8,797 nt of DNA from Methanomicrobiales archaeon (GCA_012510295.1 JAAZID010000004.1:1-8797); one strand, 5' to 3'; positions 1 to 5,960 are shown, counted from the stretch's first letter. Translations and numbers: made by a program. Notes: a model not told the origin generated them from the letters alone.

Positions 1-481
1 ATCCCGATGATGCCTCGCACATCGTCTCGATCGCGGCCCGGATATCCGGCATTCCGAGGGAGTAGGATGCTAAAACGATGTCGTAGGGGCCATTGAGGTC
101 TACCGCCGGATCGATCTCTTCCCAGCGTTTCTGCACGATTCGGAGGTTTGATACTCCTTCCTCGGTGGCGTACTCCTCCATCACCTCCGTCATACCCGCC
201 GCAGGTTCGACGGCGGTCACGCGGGCAACGCGTCTGGCAATGGGGACGGCGAGTGTTCCGGGTCCGGCGCCGATATCCAGCACGCTCGAGTCGGCTCTGA
301 GGGGGAGGTTCTCGATCACATGGTGGATCCGCTCGGGGTTCTCCTGTGACTGTGTGAGAAACGCATGAGCCTTCTCTCGCAAAGTCCATACCGAAGCGCA
401 TCCGCCCCCTCCTCGATTTCTTGTATTTTTCTCGTAAAGATCCTTCCAGATGCCGTTCCAGTCAATGTCTGTGTAACTCAT
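1..481 (-). CDS. Class I SAM-dependent methyltransferase, C-terminus cut by the window edge
   Basis: The first 160 residues are present; the gene runs off the left end. It begins with ATG at 481, with a GGAG 8 nt upstream. Motif I of the Rossmann methyltransferase fold (VLDIGAGPGTLAVP) is at residues 67-80. The acidic ribose-binding residue of motif II (VTAVEP) is E92, and a post-II strand (YDIVLASYSL) is at about 133-142. This supports transfer of a methyl group from S-adenosylmethionine, probably in the cytoplasm; the acceptor cannot be told. The N-terminus (W-x-x-I-W, then a Gly-rich stretch at 24-27) precedes the catalytic core. It is the third gene of the permease-ATPase operon, 15 bp after the ATPase stop, so it is probably co-transcribed. 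That position suggests modification of an imported ligand (corrinoid or chelator), but this is inference. The fold is clear and the substrate unknown. Confidence 0.88.
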   Translation of the reverse strand, partial: MSYTDIDWNGIWKDLYEKNTRNRGGGGCASVWTLREKAHAFLTQSQENPERIHHVIENLPLRADSSVLDIGAGPGTLAVPIARRVARVTAVEPAAGMTEVMEEYATEEGVSNLRIVQKRWEEIDPAVDLNGPYDIVLASYSLGMPDIRAAIETMCEASSG

Positions 482-496
482 TGTTTATTCTCCGTT

Positions 497-1348
497 TCAC
501 GTCCCTGCATCCACCTCGCCGCATGCCCCGACAAACAGGGCATCATGGAGGGGGCGGCTGCTCTCCTGCTTCCCGTTTCGTTCTGCCACGCACCGGGGCA
601 TCACCATCTGAACACCGTCGAGCATCCGGACTGAGCAGACGTCCTGGTAGATCTCACCAAGCACCGCCTCGGATATCACGTCCTCCGGGGGACCTTCAGC
701 CACGACGGTGCCGTCCCCCACGACCACAACCCGGTCACAGAACCATGCTACATGGTTCGGGTCATGACTGCAGGCGAGGATCGTCTTCCCTTCTCCAGCA
801 ACATCACGCATGATCTCCCATATCCGCATCTGGTTCTGGAAATCGAGTGCACTTGTGGGTTCATCGAGGAAGAGGAGCGGGGTATCCTGTGCGATCGCGC
901 GGGCCATGAGCACCATCTGCCTCTGGCCTCCGGAGAGCTGATTGTAAGGCCGGTCCGCGAGGTCGCTGATCCCGAGGGTGGCGAGCGCATCCATCGCGAT
1001 CTCCCTGTCGCGCCTCCGTATACCAAAGAATCCGCCGAGATGCGGTGTCCTGCCCATGAGGACGACTTCCCGGACGAGGTAGGGGAACGGTGGCTTGTGC
1101 TCCTGCGGCACATACGCGACGAGGCGTGCGAGATGTTCGATATTACACCGTGAGATATCCTCGTTGTGCACCATTACCCTGCCTCGCTCTGCGTGGAGGA
1201 ACCGCAGGCAGCACTTGAAGAGCGTTGTCTTCCCCGACCCGTTCGGGCCGAAAAGGCCACAGAGTTCTCCCTTCCCGACCGAGAAGGAGACCCCTGAGAG
1301 CACGGGAAAACTCCCGTACCGAAAATGCATATCATGAACATGGAGCAT
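497..1348 (-). CDS. ABC transporter ATP-binding protein, FecE/BtuD type (iron complex or cobalamin uptake)
   Basis: This 283-residue cytoplasmic ATPase powers the adjacent permease. All ABC signatures are present: Walker A GPNGSGKTT at 34-42, Q-loop Q82, signature LSGGQ at 138-142, Walker B LLFLDEP at 158-164, D-loop SALD at 166-169, and the switch histidine H195 in CSHD. The order and the MGRTPHLG segment (98-105) match the group serving FecCD-type permeases (siderophore, haem, B12, molybdate). It is slightly longer than a 255-260 aa family member, with an unremarkable C-terminal tail after about residue 250. The ATG at 1348 has a good Shine-Dalgarno (GGTGAT, 1354-1359) that overlaps the stop codon of the permease gene, and the gap is only 6 bp, so translational coupling is likely. 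The ligand cannot be assigned. Confidence 0.95.
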   Translation of the reverse strand: MLHVHDMHFRYGSFPVLSGVSFSVGKGELCGLFGPNGSGKTTLFKCCLRFLHAERGRVMVHNEDISRCNIEHLARLVAYVPQEHKPPFPYLVREVVLMGRTPHLGGFFGIRRRDREIAMDALATLGISDLADRPYNQLSGGQRQMVLMARAIAQDTPLLFLDEPTSALDFQNQMRIWEIMRDVAGEGKTILACSHDPNHVAWFCDRVVVVGDGTVVAEGPPEDVISEAVLGEIYQDVCSVRMLDGVQMVMPRCVAERNGKQESSRPLHDALFVGACGEVDAGT

Positions 1349-1354
1349 ACGTAA

Positions 1355-2434
1355 TCACCCAAAGATCACCCTGCCCTTACTGCGGAGCAGGTAACAGAGA
1401 TACGGCGCCCCGAGGATGGAGGTCAGGATCCCGACCGGGATCTCGGCCGTCGTCAACGTCCGGGCGAGTGTGTCGCAGACGATCAGGTAGCACCCACCCA
1501 TCATAAGGGATGCCGGGAGTACAAAGCGGTTGTCGGGTCCAAGGAGCATCCGTGATGCGTGAGGCATCATAAGGCCTACCCATGCGATGATCCCGACGAG
1601 CGATACCGCAAACGCGGTTATGGCGGTGGCGAGTGCGATGACGACGAACTTGTACTTCTCGGGATTGACCCCGAGTGCCCGGGCTTCATCATCACCCATT
1701 GAGAGAACGTTGAGTTTCCACCCGAGCGACCAGAGGATGAAGAAACTGATAATGACCACGGGAGCAAGGAGAATGACGTCATTCCATGTCGCGTAGTAAA
1801 ACCCCCCCATCAACCAGAAGGTGATCTCGCGTAGCGCCGTGTCGTCAGACAGGTACTTGAGAAGCGAGACGAGTGCGGAGAAGATCGAGCCGATGATGAC
1901 GCCGGCGAGGATGAGGGTGACGATAGGGGTCTCACCCCGGCTCCGGGCGAGGAGGTAAGCAAGAGTGACGGCGAGCGCACCGAACGCGAACGCGAAGACC
2001 TGGATCGAGAAGAAGATCGTCGGAAAGACGATCCCGAGCGCCGCGCCGAACGCGGCTCCCGATGAGACGCCGAGGATGTAGGGCTCGACGAGAGGGTTTC
2101 GAAAGACCCCCTGGAAGATAGCTCCCGCGATGGCGAGCGCCCCGCCGACCGATGTGGCGAGGATGATCCTTGGCACGCGTATATCCCATACGATGGTGTT
2201 GTGAAGTTTCGGCAGGCTCTCAACATCGCCGAACGTGAGGTGTGTGAAGATCGTGTGGTAGACCTCTGCGACAGTGATGTTGTATGTGCCGAGGACAACC
2301 GCGACTGAAGCCGTTATGAAGAGTACAGCGGCAAGGGAGAGGAGAATAACGATCTTTTTCTCTTCACCGAATCCTCCTGAAGTCTCATAACCCAGCCTTT
2401 TAAGGAGGTGGTTGAAGCCTGTGGGTTCAGTCAT
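1355..2434 (-). CDS. ABC transporter permease, FecCD/BtuC family
   Basis: This 359-residue multi-span membrane protein forms, as a dimer, the channel of a type II importer. Family marks seen: the R-V-P-R-I segment near residue 86-91, followed by GGALAIAGAIFQGVFRNPL and a Gly/Ala-rich helix; the cytoplasmic coupling segment MGDDEARALGVN (about 245-256), which docks the ATPase; SLVGIIAWVGLMMPHASR in the C-terminal third; and the closing EIPVGILTSILGAPYLCYLL. The first about 25 residues are hydrophilic and cytoplasmic, with the first membrane span at about 28-50. It is the first gene of the minus-strand operon. ATG 2434 follows a GGAG (2440-2443) with a 5-nt spacer. Length is at the upper end of the family norm and the gene looks intact. 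Likely cargo is an iron chelate or corrinoid; molybdate or tungstate is possible. Confidence 0.95.
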   Translation of the reverse strand: MTEPTGFNHLLKRLGYETSGGFGEEKKIVILLSLAAVLFITASVAVVLGTYNITVAEVYHTIFTHLTFGDVESLPKLHNTIVWDIRVPRIILATSVGGALAIAGAIFQGVFRNPLVEPYILGVSSGAAFGAALGIVFPTIFFSIQVFAFAFGALAVTLAYLLARSRGETPIVTLILAGVIIGSIFSALVSLLKYLSDDTALREITFWLMGGFYYATWNDVILLAPVVIISFFILWSLGWKLNVLSMGDDEARALGVNPEKYKFVVIALATAITAFAVSLVGIIAWVGLMMPHASRMLLGPDNRFVLPASLMMGGCYLIVCDTLARTLTTAEIPVGILTSILGAPYLCYLLRSKGRVIFG

Positions 2435-2444
2435 GCGGTCTCCC

Positions 2445-2463
2445 CCCGCACGGACGGTGCGGG
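2445..2463 (-). promoter_or_regulatory. Perfect hairpin in the leader of the transporter operon, next to its Shine-Dalgarno
   Basis: The arms are CCCGCAC and GTGCGGG (7 bp, GC-rich) around a 5-nt loop. Read on the minus strand, the hairpin starts only a few nt after the transcription start predicted from the TATA box at 2488-2497. Its 3' arm ends 1 nt before the GGAG used by the permease ATG. It could block ribosome entry, protect the 5' end, or, as DNA, be a repressor operator just downstream of the start site. There is no T-run, so it is not a terminator. Confidence 0.5.
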
Positions 2464-2487
2464 TACACTTCTCTCTGTAATATCCAT

Positions 2488-2497
2488 TATATAAATT
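2488..2497 (-). promoter_or_regulatory. TATA box for the permease-ATPase-methyltransferase operon
   Basis: The minus-strand sequence ATTTATATAA is a good archaeal TATA box in an otherwise GC-rich region. A start site about 25 nt downstream falls near 2466-2468, giving a leader of about 32 nt that contains the hairpin at 2445-2463 and the Shine-Dalgarno. Confidence 0.6.
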
Positions 2498-2506
2498 GTA
2501 GCAATT
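2494..2506. promoter_or_regulatory. Small palindrome overlapping the operon TATA box and its BRE region
   Basis: The dyad is AATTG-TAG-CAATT, with perfect 5-bp arms and a 3-bp centre. It covers the upstream edge of the minus-strand TATA box and the position where TFB would bind. A regulator bound here would compete with TBP/TFB. It is short enough to be chance in AT-rich DNA, so it is only a candidate operator. Confidence 0.3.
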
Positions 2507-2538
2507 GATGTGAAGGCGGGGTATAATAATCCTCAGAG

Positions 2539-2546
2539 ATATAAAA
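2539..2546 (+). promoter_or_regulatory. TATA box for the substrate-binding protein gene
   Basis: The plus-strand sequence is ATATAAAA. A start near 2566-2570 would give a leader of about 15-19 nt before ATG 2585. No Shine-Dalgarno is visible in that leader. The box lies only about 45 bp from the divergent TATA box at 2488-2497, so the two promoters could share a regulator. Confidence 0.55.
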
Positions 2547-2584
2547 CCAAATAATTTTTGTATTACCCATACCCATCATCCAAT

Positions 2585-3814
2585 ATGATTCGTAGTACAA
2601 AGCCGATAGGGCTTACCCTGCTCATCGCCTGTCTCCTCACCCTGGCCTTCTCCTGTGGGTGTGCAGGGACGACAGCCGATAGGGATCCTGTGGATACGGG
2701 CGAGATCCGGACGGTGACGGACATGCGTGGTAGGACGGTTGAACTGCCGGCAACCATCGAGCGGGTCGTCGCCATCGATGATGGGTTTGTCGAAGGTCTC
2801 CTCTACCGGTGGGGCATGCAGGACCGGGTTGTCGGTCTCGGCGGCACATGGGTTCAGGATTACACATACGCCTTCGAGAAGGTGGGTGGGACGACTTACG
2901 AGTACAAAAATGGCATGAACCCGGTCAGCTACCTCATACCGGAGCTTGCCGATCTCCCGGTGCTCGTGGAGACCGGGACAGCGATCAACTACGAGACCCT
3001 CGCCTCCCTCGACCCTGATGTCGTCATCCTCCGCGAAGGGGCATGGGCGTTCAGCGCCGGGTCTGATGAAGCCCTCAAAAAGACGATCACCACGATAGAC
3101 TCGCTCGGCATCCCCCTCGTCATCCTCGTCGGCCCGCCCTTCCAGGAGAGTCCGACCATCGATCATATCGGTGAGGAGATCCGTCTCGTCGGCGAGGTCT
3201 TCTCACATGGGGAGGATGCCGATGCACTCGCATCTTACCTGGATGATCAGATCAAAGAGATCCGGAAGCGTACTGCAGATATCCCTGAGAGTGAGAAGCC
3301 ACGCATGATGCAGCTCGGCCTCTCACCGCGTGCCAGGCAGGGTGGCGGTGCCGGGATGGCCTGGGGTGGTGACACGATCGAGTCCTACTTCATCGAAAAT
3401 ATTGCAAACGCAAAGAACGCTTACAAAGGGACCGGGGCATTTGTTGTAGTATCGACCGAGCAGATCCTCGCGCTCGACCCGGATGTGATCGTCCTCCCGA
3501 CTGCGCAGGGCTACCACCCGGCAAGCGAACTCTATACCGCTCCTTACTGCCAGAACCTGCAGGAGCTCACGGCCGTGAAGAACCGCCGGGTCTACGCCCT
3601 CCCCTGGACGCCCTTTAACTGGGCAAAGCGCCTTGAGTACCCGATCGAGGCGATGGTGATAGCAAAGGCCGCCTACCCGGACCGGTTCGCGGACATCCAG
3701 GTGCACGAATGGGTGCTGGACTTCTACCAGAGCGTCTACGGTGTCGATACAGCGACAGCGAAGGAACTCCGGTCTGTCCAGTGGCTCGATTGGATGGTCG
3801 AGGCCGGGTTCTGA
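2585..3814 (+). CDS. ABC transporter substrate-binding lipoprotein, FecB/BtuF type (Peripla_BP_2)
   Basis: This 409-residue extracytoplasmic receptor captures the ligand for the divergently encoded permease and ATPase. Residues 1-23 are a secretion signal: basic R3/K6, hydrophobic core about 8-22, then two cysteines (C24, C26). One of these is probably lipidated, although neither site is an ideal lipobox. The Peripla_BP_2 fold starts with VTDMRGRTVELPATIERVVA (about 44-63), and its two lobes show the paired LASLDPDVVIL and ILALDPDVIVLP segments. The C-terminus has the usual NRRVYALPW turn and a long helix. ATG 2585 was preferred over an upstream in-frame TTG (2558), which would lie before or at the predicted transcript start. 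The ligand is unknown: iron chelate, corrinoid and molybdate/tungstate binders share this fold. A DUF2124-like gene follows after 51 bp. Confidence 0.92.
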   Translation: MIRSTKPIGLTLLIACLLTLAFSCGCAGTTADRDPVDTGEIRTVTDMRGRTVELPATIERVVAIDDGFVEGLLYRWGMQDRVVGLGGTWVQDYTYAFEKVGGTTYEYKNGMNPVSYLIPELADLPVLVETGTAINYETLASLDPDVVILREGAWAFSAGSDEALKKTITTIDSLGIPLVILVGPPFQESPTIDHIGEEIRLVGEVFSHGEDADALASYLDDQIKEIRKRTADIPESEKPRMMQLGLSPRARQGGGAGMAWGGDTIESYFIENIANAKNAYKGTGAFVVVSTEQILALDPDVIVLPTAQGYHPASELYTAPYCQNLQELTAVKNRRVYALPWTPFNWAKRLEYPIEAMVIAKAAYPDRFADIQVHEWVLDFYQSVYGVDTATAKELRSVQWLDWMVEAGF

Positions 3815-3835
3815 CCCCCGCCCCATCCAGAACCA

Positions 3836-3843
3836 GTATATAC
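3836..3843 (+). promoter_or_regulatory. TATA box giving a probable leaderless mRNA for the DUF2124-like gene
   Basis: GTATATAC lies in the 51-bp gap after the binding-protein gene. Its centre is 26-27 nt before ATG 3866, the usual archaeal TATA-to-start distance, so transcription would begin at or very near the start codon. No Shine-Dalgarno precedes the ATG, which agrees with leaderless translation. Confidence 0.5.
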
Positions 3844-3865
3844 CGCCGATGACAACTAGACCACT

Positions 3866-4348
3866 ATGGAACTCAAAGAGCAACTCTCAGGCGTCTCCGG
3901 AATGCTCCGGCCGTTCAAGGCCTATCTCCGCGAGGCGGGACTCGGTGCCGGCGACCAGGTCGTCTATTACGGCTGCCCCGGCACCTGCACGCCCTTCATC
4001 GAGCTTCTGGGGTTCGCCGTCCGGGATCTCTCGATCGAGCAGGTCTATGTTCCCCTTGTAGATGAGTCGGCGGCAAAGATGATCCACCCGGTCGATAAGG
4101 TCGGTATGCAGGTCTCCGATGTAGCGGTCCGTCCCATGCCGAAGGTGATCGTCCTGATGGGCGGGCTTGCGATGCCGGGTGTCCCGGTCACGAAGGATGC
4201 GGTGCAGGCAGTCGTCAACGCTCACCCGGATGCGAAGATCGTCGGCATCTGCTTCATGGAGATGTTTGAGAAAGGGGGCTGGCTGGATGCGTTCCCGTTC
4301 GATCTGATCATCGACGCCGCGCTCGATCCGATCAGGATCTGGCGGTAG
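3866..4348 (+). CDS. DUF2124 / COG4090-like conserved archaeal protein of unknown function
   Basis: This is a 160-residue soluble protein without a signal or membrane span. I recognise it as probably DUF2124, a small family found mainly in methanogens with no established function. Visible features: a strand then YYGCPGTCTPF at 34-44, with a CX3C pair (C37, C41); an alternating strand/helix pattern with KVIVLMGGLAMPGVP near 92-106; and AKIVGICFMEMFEKGGW near 122-138. The glycine-rich loops after hydrophobic strands suggest a Rossmann-like alpha/beta fold. The cysteine pair could bind a metal or be redox-active (inference). It is co-directional with the binding-protein gene but has its own TATA box, so it may be transcribed alone. 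Its last 17 bp overlap the end of the convergent kinase gene. The family call is from memory of motifs, so moderately sure. Confidence 0.75.
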   Translation: MELKEQLSGVSGMLRPFKAYLREAGLGAGDQVVYYGCPGTCTPFIELLGFAVRDLSIEQVYVPLVDESAAKMIHPVDKVGMQVSDVAVRPMPKVIVLMGGLAMPGVPVTKDAVQAVVNAHPDAKIVGICFMEMFEKGGWLDAFPFDLIIDAALDPIRIWR

Positions 4349-5726
4349 CCGGCCGGTCGCACCGCTGGAGGGTGAACCGGAATGCGGCACCCTCCCCGGG
4401 GTGCCCCGGCACCCGATCCTCGACCCTGATCCTCCCGCCGTAACGTTCGATAAGCATCTTTGTTATGTAGAGGCCAAGACCTTTCCCGCTTCTGTTATTC
4501 GTTCCCCGCACAAAGCGGGTGAAAAGGAGCGGTTTTACTGTGTTGGGAATCCCCGGCCCGGTATCCTCGACCGAGACCTCGACCTCCTGATCCCTCTCCT
4601 CGACGCTGACCCTGACCTCGACCCCCGGTCCCCCGAACTTTATGCTGTTACTGATGAGGTTTGTGATGACCTCCGGGAGGAGGTCATCTGCCATGGCCCA
4701 GGTCGGTCTCTCCTCGTAGATGATCGTCGCATCGGGGTGATGGGCGATCCTTGCCCTGATGACTGCGTCCAGGTCGATGGGTTTTGTCGCTGTCTCCTGT
4801 GAATGCAAGCGCCGGATAGTCGAGACGTTCTGGATGATCTCGATACTCTGGCTGATTCCAGTCCTGAGTTTTGAGACCATCTGCCTCTCCTTCCCTTCCA
4901 GCATCTCGGCGAGCAGGTCGGCATAGCCGAGAGCGACGGTGTTTGCGTTGTTGATATCGTGTGTCATGATATCGATGTAGAGGTTCGCCTCTTCGTGGGT
5001 TGCCCGCAGCTCTTCCTCGGCCCGGATCCGGTCGGTGACATCGGAGCCTGAACCGACGATCCCGATCGGTTTTCCGTCATCACCGGTGAGCACCGCATCC
5101 TGCCATGTGAGGATGACCTCCTCCCCGTTTCGGGTGATAATCCGATTCTCCCGCGGCATGGGGTGTGCAGTACCGCTATCAATCGCAGCATCGAAGATCT
5201 GTTGCCGCGCCTCCCGGGATGCTTCAGGGACAACAGTTGTAAACCAGTTCATCCCTACCAGCTCCTCCTCGCGGTAGCCGAGCAGCTCGCAACCGTAGTG
5301 GTTGATGAGCCTGATGGTATGGTCGGCATTGATGACGACGAAGAGGCTGCCCGCCACATCGAGGTAGTGCCGGATGAGGTCTCTCTCCCTCTCCACCTCC
5401 TGCTCTTGCTTCTTGAGCTGCTCGGAGAGGTAGGCGACGACGAGGGCGATGATGATGAACATCAGGGCGCGCCCATAATCGTTCAACGTCAGGATATCGG
5501 GCCTGTAGAAGAGGCTGCTTGCGATGACGAGTCCGCCGAGGAGGAGGGCGACCAGTACACTCCTCTTCTCCCACCAGAGTGCGGTCAGGATGATCGGTAC
5601 GTAGAAGAAGTGTGAGAAGACGGTTCCGAGCATCAGGACTGCATGGAAGTAGTAGGTCAGGAAGACAGATATGGCGAGGAGAGCGACGAGGATGATCATC
5701 CGTTGTTGTTCGGTAAGGGTTCTCAT
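4332..5726 (-). CDS. Membrane-bound PAS sensor histidine kinase (orphan)
   Basis: This 464-residue kinase autophosphorylates on histidine in response to an unknown cue. Order: three to four membrane spans (about 10-26, 35-52, 56-74, 86-99); a charged coiled-coil linker (100-115); one PAS domain (about 116-235, with NADHTIRLINHYGCELLGY and ending GSGSDVTDR); a DHp helix with phospho-acceptor H256 in the motif M-T-H-D-I-N-N; and a HATPase domain with N-box NLISNSIKF (about 354), G1 DTGPGIP (about 387) and G2 GKGLGLY (about 413). There is no receiver domain and no response regulator in view. The H-box is of the HD-type common in Methanomicrobiales kinases rather than the bacterial HE-LRTPL type. 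Start: ATG 5726 has a GGGGG 6-8 nt upstream. In-frame ATG 5750 is a real alternative. ATG 5807 would use AT-rich promoter DNA as coding. The 3' end overlaps the DUF2124-like gene by 17 bp. Confidence 0.92.
   Translation of the reverse strand: MRTLTEQQRMIILVALLAISVFLTYYFHAVLMLGTVFSHFFYVPIILTALWWEKRSVLVALLLGGLVIASSLFYRPDILTLNDYGRALMFIIIALVVAYLSEQLKKQEQEVERERDLIRHYLDVAGSLFVVINADHTIRLINHYGCELLGYREEELVGMNWFTTVVPEASREARQQIFDAAIDSGTAHPMPRENRIITRNGEEVILTWQDAVLTGDDGKPIGIVGSGSDVTDRIRAEEELRATHEEANLYIDIMTHDINNANTVALGYADLLAEMLEGKERQMVSKLRTGISQSIEIIQNVSTIRRLHSQETATKPIDLDAVIRARIAHHPDATIIYEERPTWAMADDLLPEVITNLISNSIKFGGPGVEVRVSVEERDQEVEVSVEDTGPGIPNTVKPLLFTRFVRGTNNRSGKGLGLYITKMLIERYGGRIRVEDRVPGHPGEGAAFRFTLQRCDRPATARS
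4386..4414. repeat. Three-arm inverted repeat inside the end of the kinase gene
   Basis: GGCACCC (4386-4392), GGGTGCC (4399-4405) and GGCACCC (4408-4414) lie in a row. The middle arm can pair with either neighbour, so two mutually exclusive 7-bp GC hairpins are possible. It lies in coding sequence near the kinase C-terminus, and 38 nt past the stop of the convergent DUF2124-like gene, so it would be in that gene's 3' read-through RNA. There is no T-tract. It may simply reflect Pro/Gly codons (PGHPGEG) in GC-rich DNA. Confidence 0.4.
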
Positions 5727-5763
5727 GACATGCCCCCGGACTTCAGACATATATCGTATCAGG

Positions 5764-5787
5764 AATATAAAAATATTTGTATATAAA
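5764..5787 (-). promoter_or_regulatory. AT-rich promoter of the histidine kinase gene, two possible TATA boxes
   Basis: Two minus-strand TATA candidates are seen: TTTATATA (5780-5787) and a TTTTTATATT (5764-5773). The first would start transcription near 5757, just ahead of ATG 5750. The second would start near 5742 and give a leader of about 16 nt containing the GGGGG before ATG 5726. The choice of box decides the start codon; sequence alone does not settle it. Confidence 0.45.
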
Positions 5788-5811
5788 ATGTGATGGTTTT
5801 CATGCACATTT
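5786..5811. promoter_or_regulatory. Imperfect inverted repeat just upstream of the kinase promoter
   Basis: AAATGTGATG pairs with CATGCACATTT: 10 bp with one bulged base and a 5-nt centre. It directly touches the upstream edge of the TATA candidate at 5780-5787 on the minus strand. The position fits an operator or activator site for the kinase gene. No matching copy was seen elsewhere in the window. Confidence 0.35.
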
Positions 5812-5813
5812 AT

Positions 5814-5823
5814 CAGAATTCTG
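5814..5823. repeat. 10-bp perfect palindrome in the kinase/HerA intergenic region
   Basis: CAGAATTCTG is fully self-complementary and lies 2 bp beyond the inverted repeat at 5786-5811. It may be an additional protein-binding site. A single 10-bp palindrome can also arise by chance. Confidence 0.25.
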
Positions 5824-5832
5824 GAAGATTAA

Positions 5833-5852
5833 CCTCCTTCCTTGAAAGGAGG
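5833..5852. repeat. Hairpin with Shine-Dalgarno / anti-Shine-Dalgarno-like arms
   Basis: CCTCCTT and AAGGAGG form a perfect 7-bp stem around a 6-nt loop. The left arm resembles the 16S rRNA 3' end and the right arm a perfect Shine-Dalgarno. No start codon lies 5-10 nt after the GGAGG, so it is not the ribosome site of an obvious gene. The divergent intergenic region (5727-6031) otherwise holds only the two promoters and the dyads listed; no RNA gene was recognised. Confidence 0.35.
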
Positions 5853-5945
5853 GAGACTCAAGTTCGACCGATGCCCGATGCAGGTGCCTCGTCGACTGGA
5901 GCAGGAGTATTTTTTCGGACTACGTTTGATTTCCTGTAAAACAGC

Positions 5946-5960
5946 CTATATTTATTATAT
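5946..5960 (+). promoter_or_regulatory. TATA region for the HerA-like ATPase gene
   Basis: The plus-strand AT run CTATATTTATTATAT is the only strong TATA-like stretch before the ATPase gene. A start site near 5977-5983 is expected. It would leave about 20 nt to GTG 6002 or about 50 nt to ATG 6032. Confidence 0.45.

Noticed and set aside
2558..2584. Binding-protein start at TTG 2558
   Set aside because: It lies at or before the start site predicted from the TATA box at 2539-2546. It would also put nine uncharged residues in front of a good signal peptide that begins at ATG 2585.
2576..4390. Long minus-strand reading frames opposite the binding-protein and DUF2124-like genes (2576-3166, 3323-3883, 3887-4390)
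   Set aside because: They are antisense shadows of clear genes in high-GC DNA. They have no domain content, and the opposite strand shows strong family motifs.
5163..5615. 150-residue plus-strand reading frame opposite the kinase gene
   Set aside because: It is rich in Glu/Asp/Leu runs, as expected from complementing the coiled-coil and membrane codons. The kinase motifs on the other strand are decisive.
5727..5807. Kinase start at ATG 5807, giving a 27-residue N-terminal extension
   Set aside because: The extension is translated from AT-rich DNA that contains the TATA boxes, and no ribosome site precedes it.
5853..5900. A GTTCGA motif suggesting a tRNA T-arm
   Set aside because: The flanks do not pair as a T-stem and no acceptor, D or anticodon arms can be built around it.
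5871..5939. A 22-codon reading frame (ATG 5871 to TAA 5939) in the kinase/HerA intergenic region
   Set aside because: The nearest Shine-Dalgarno is about 18 nt upstream, too far. The composition is not gene-like and no family is recognised.
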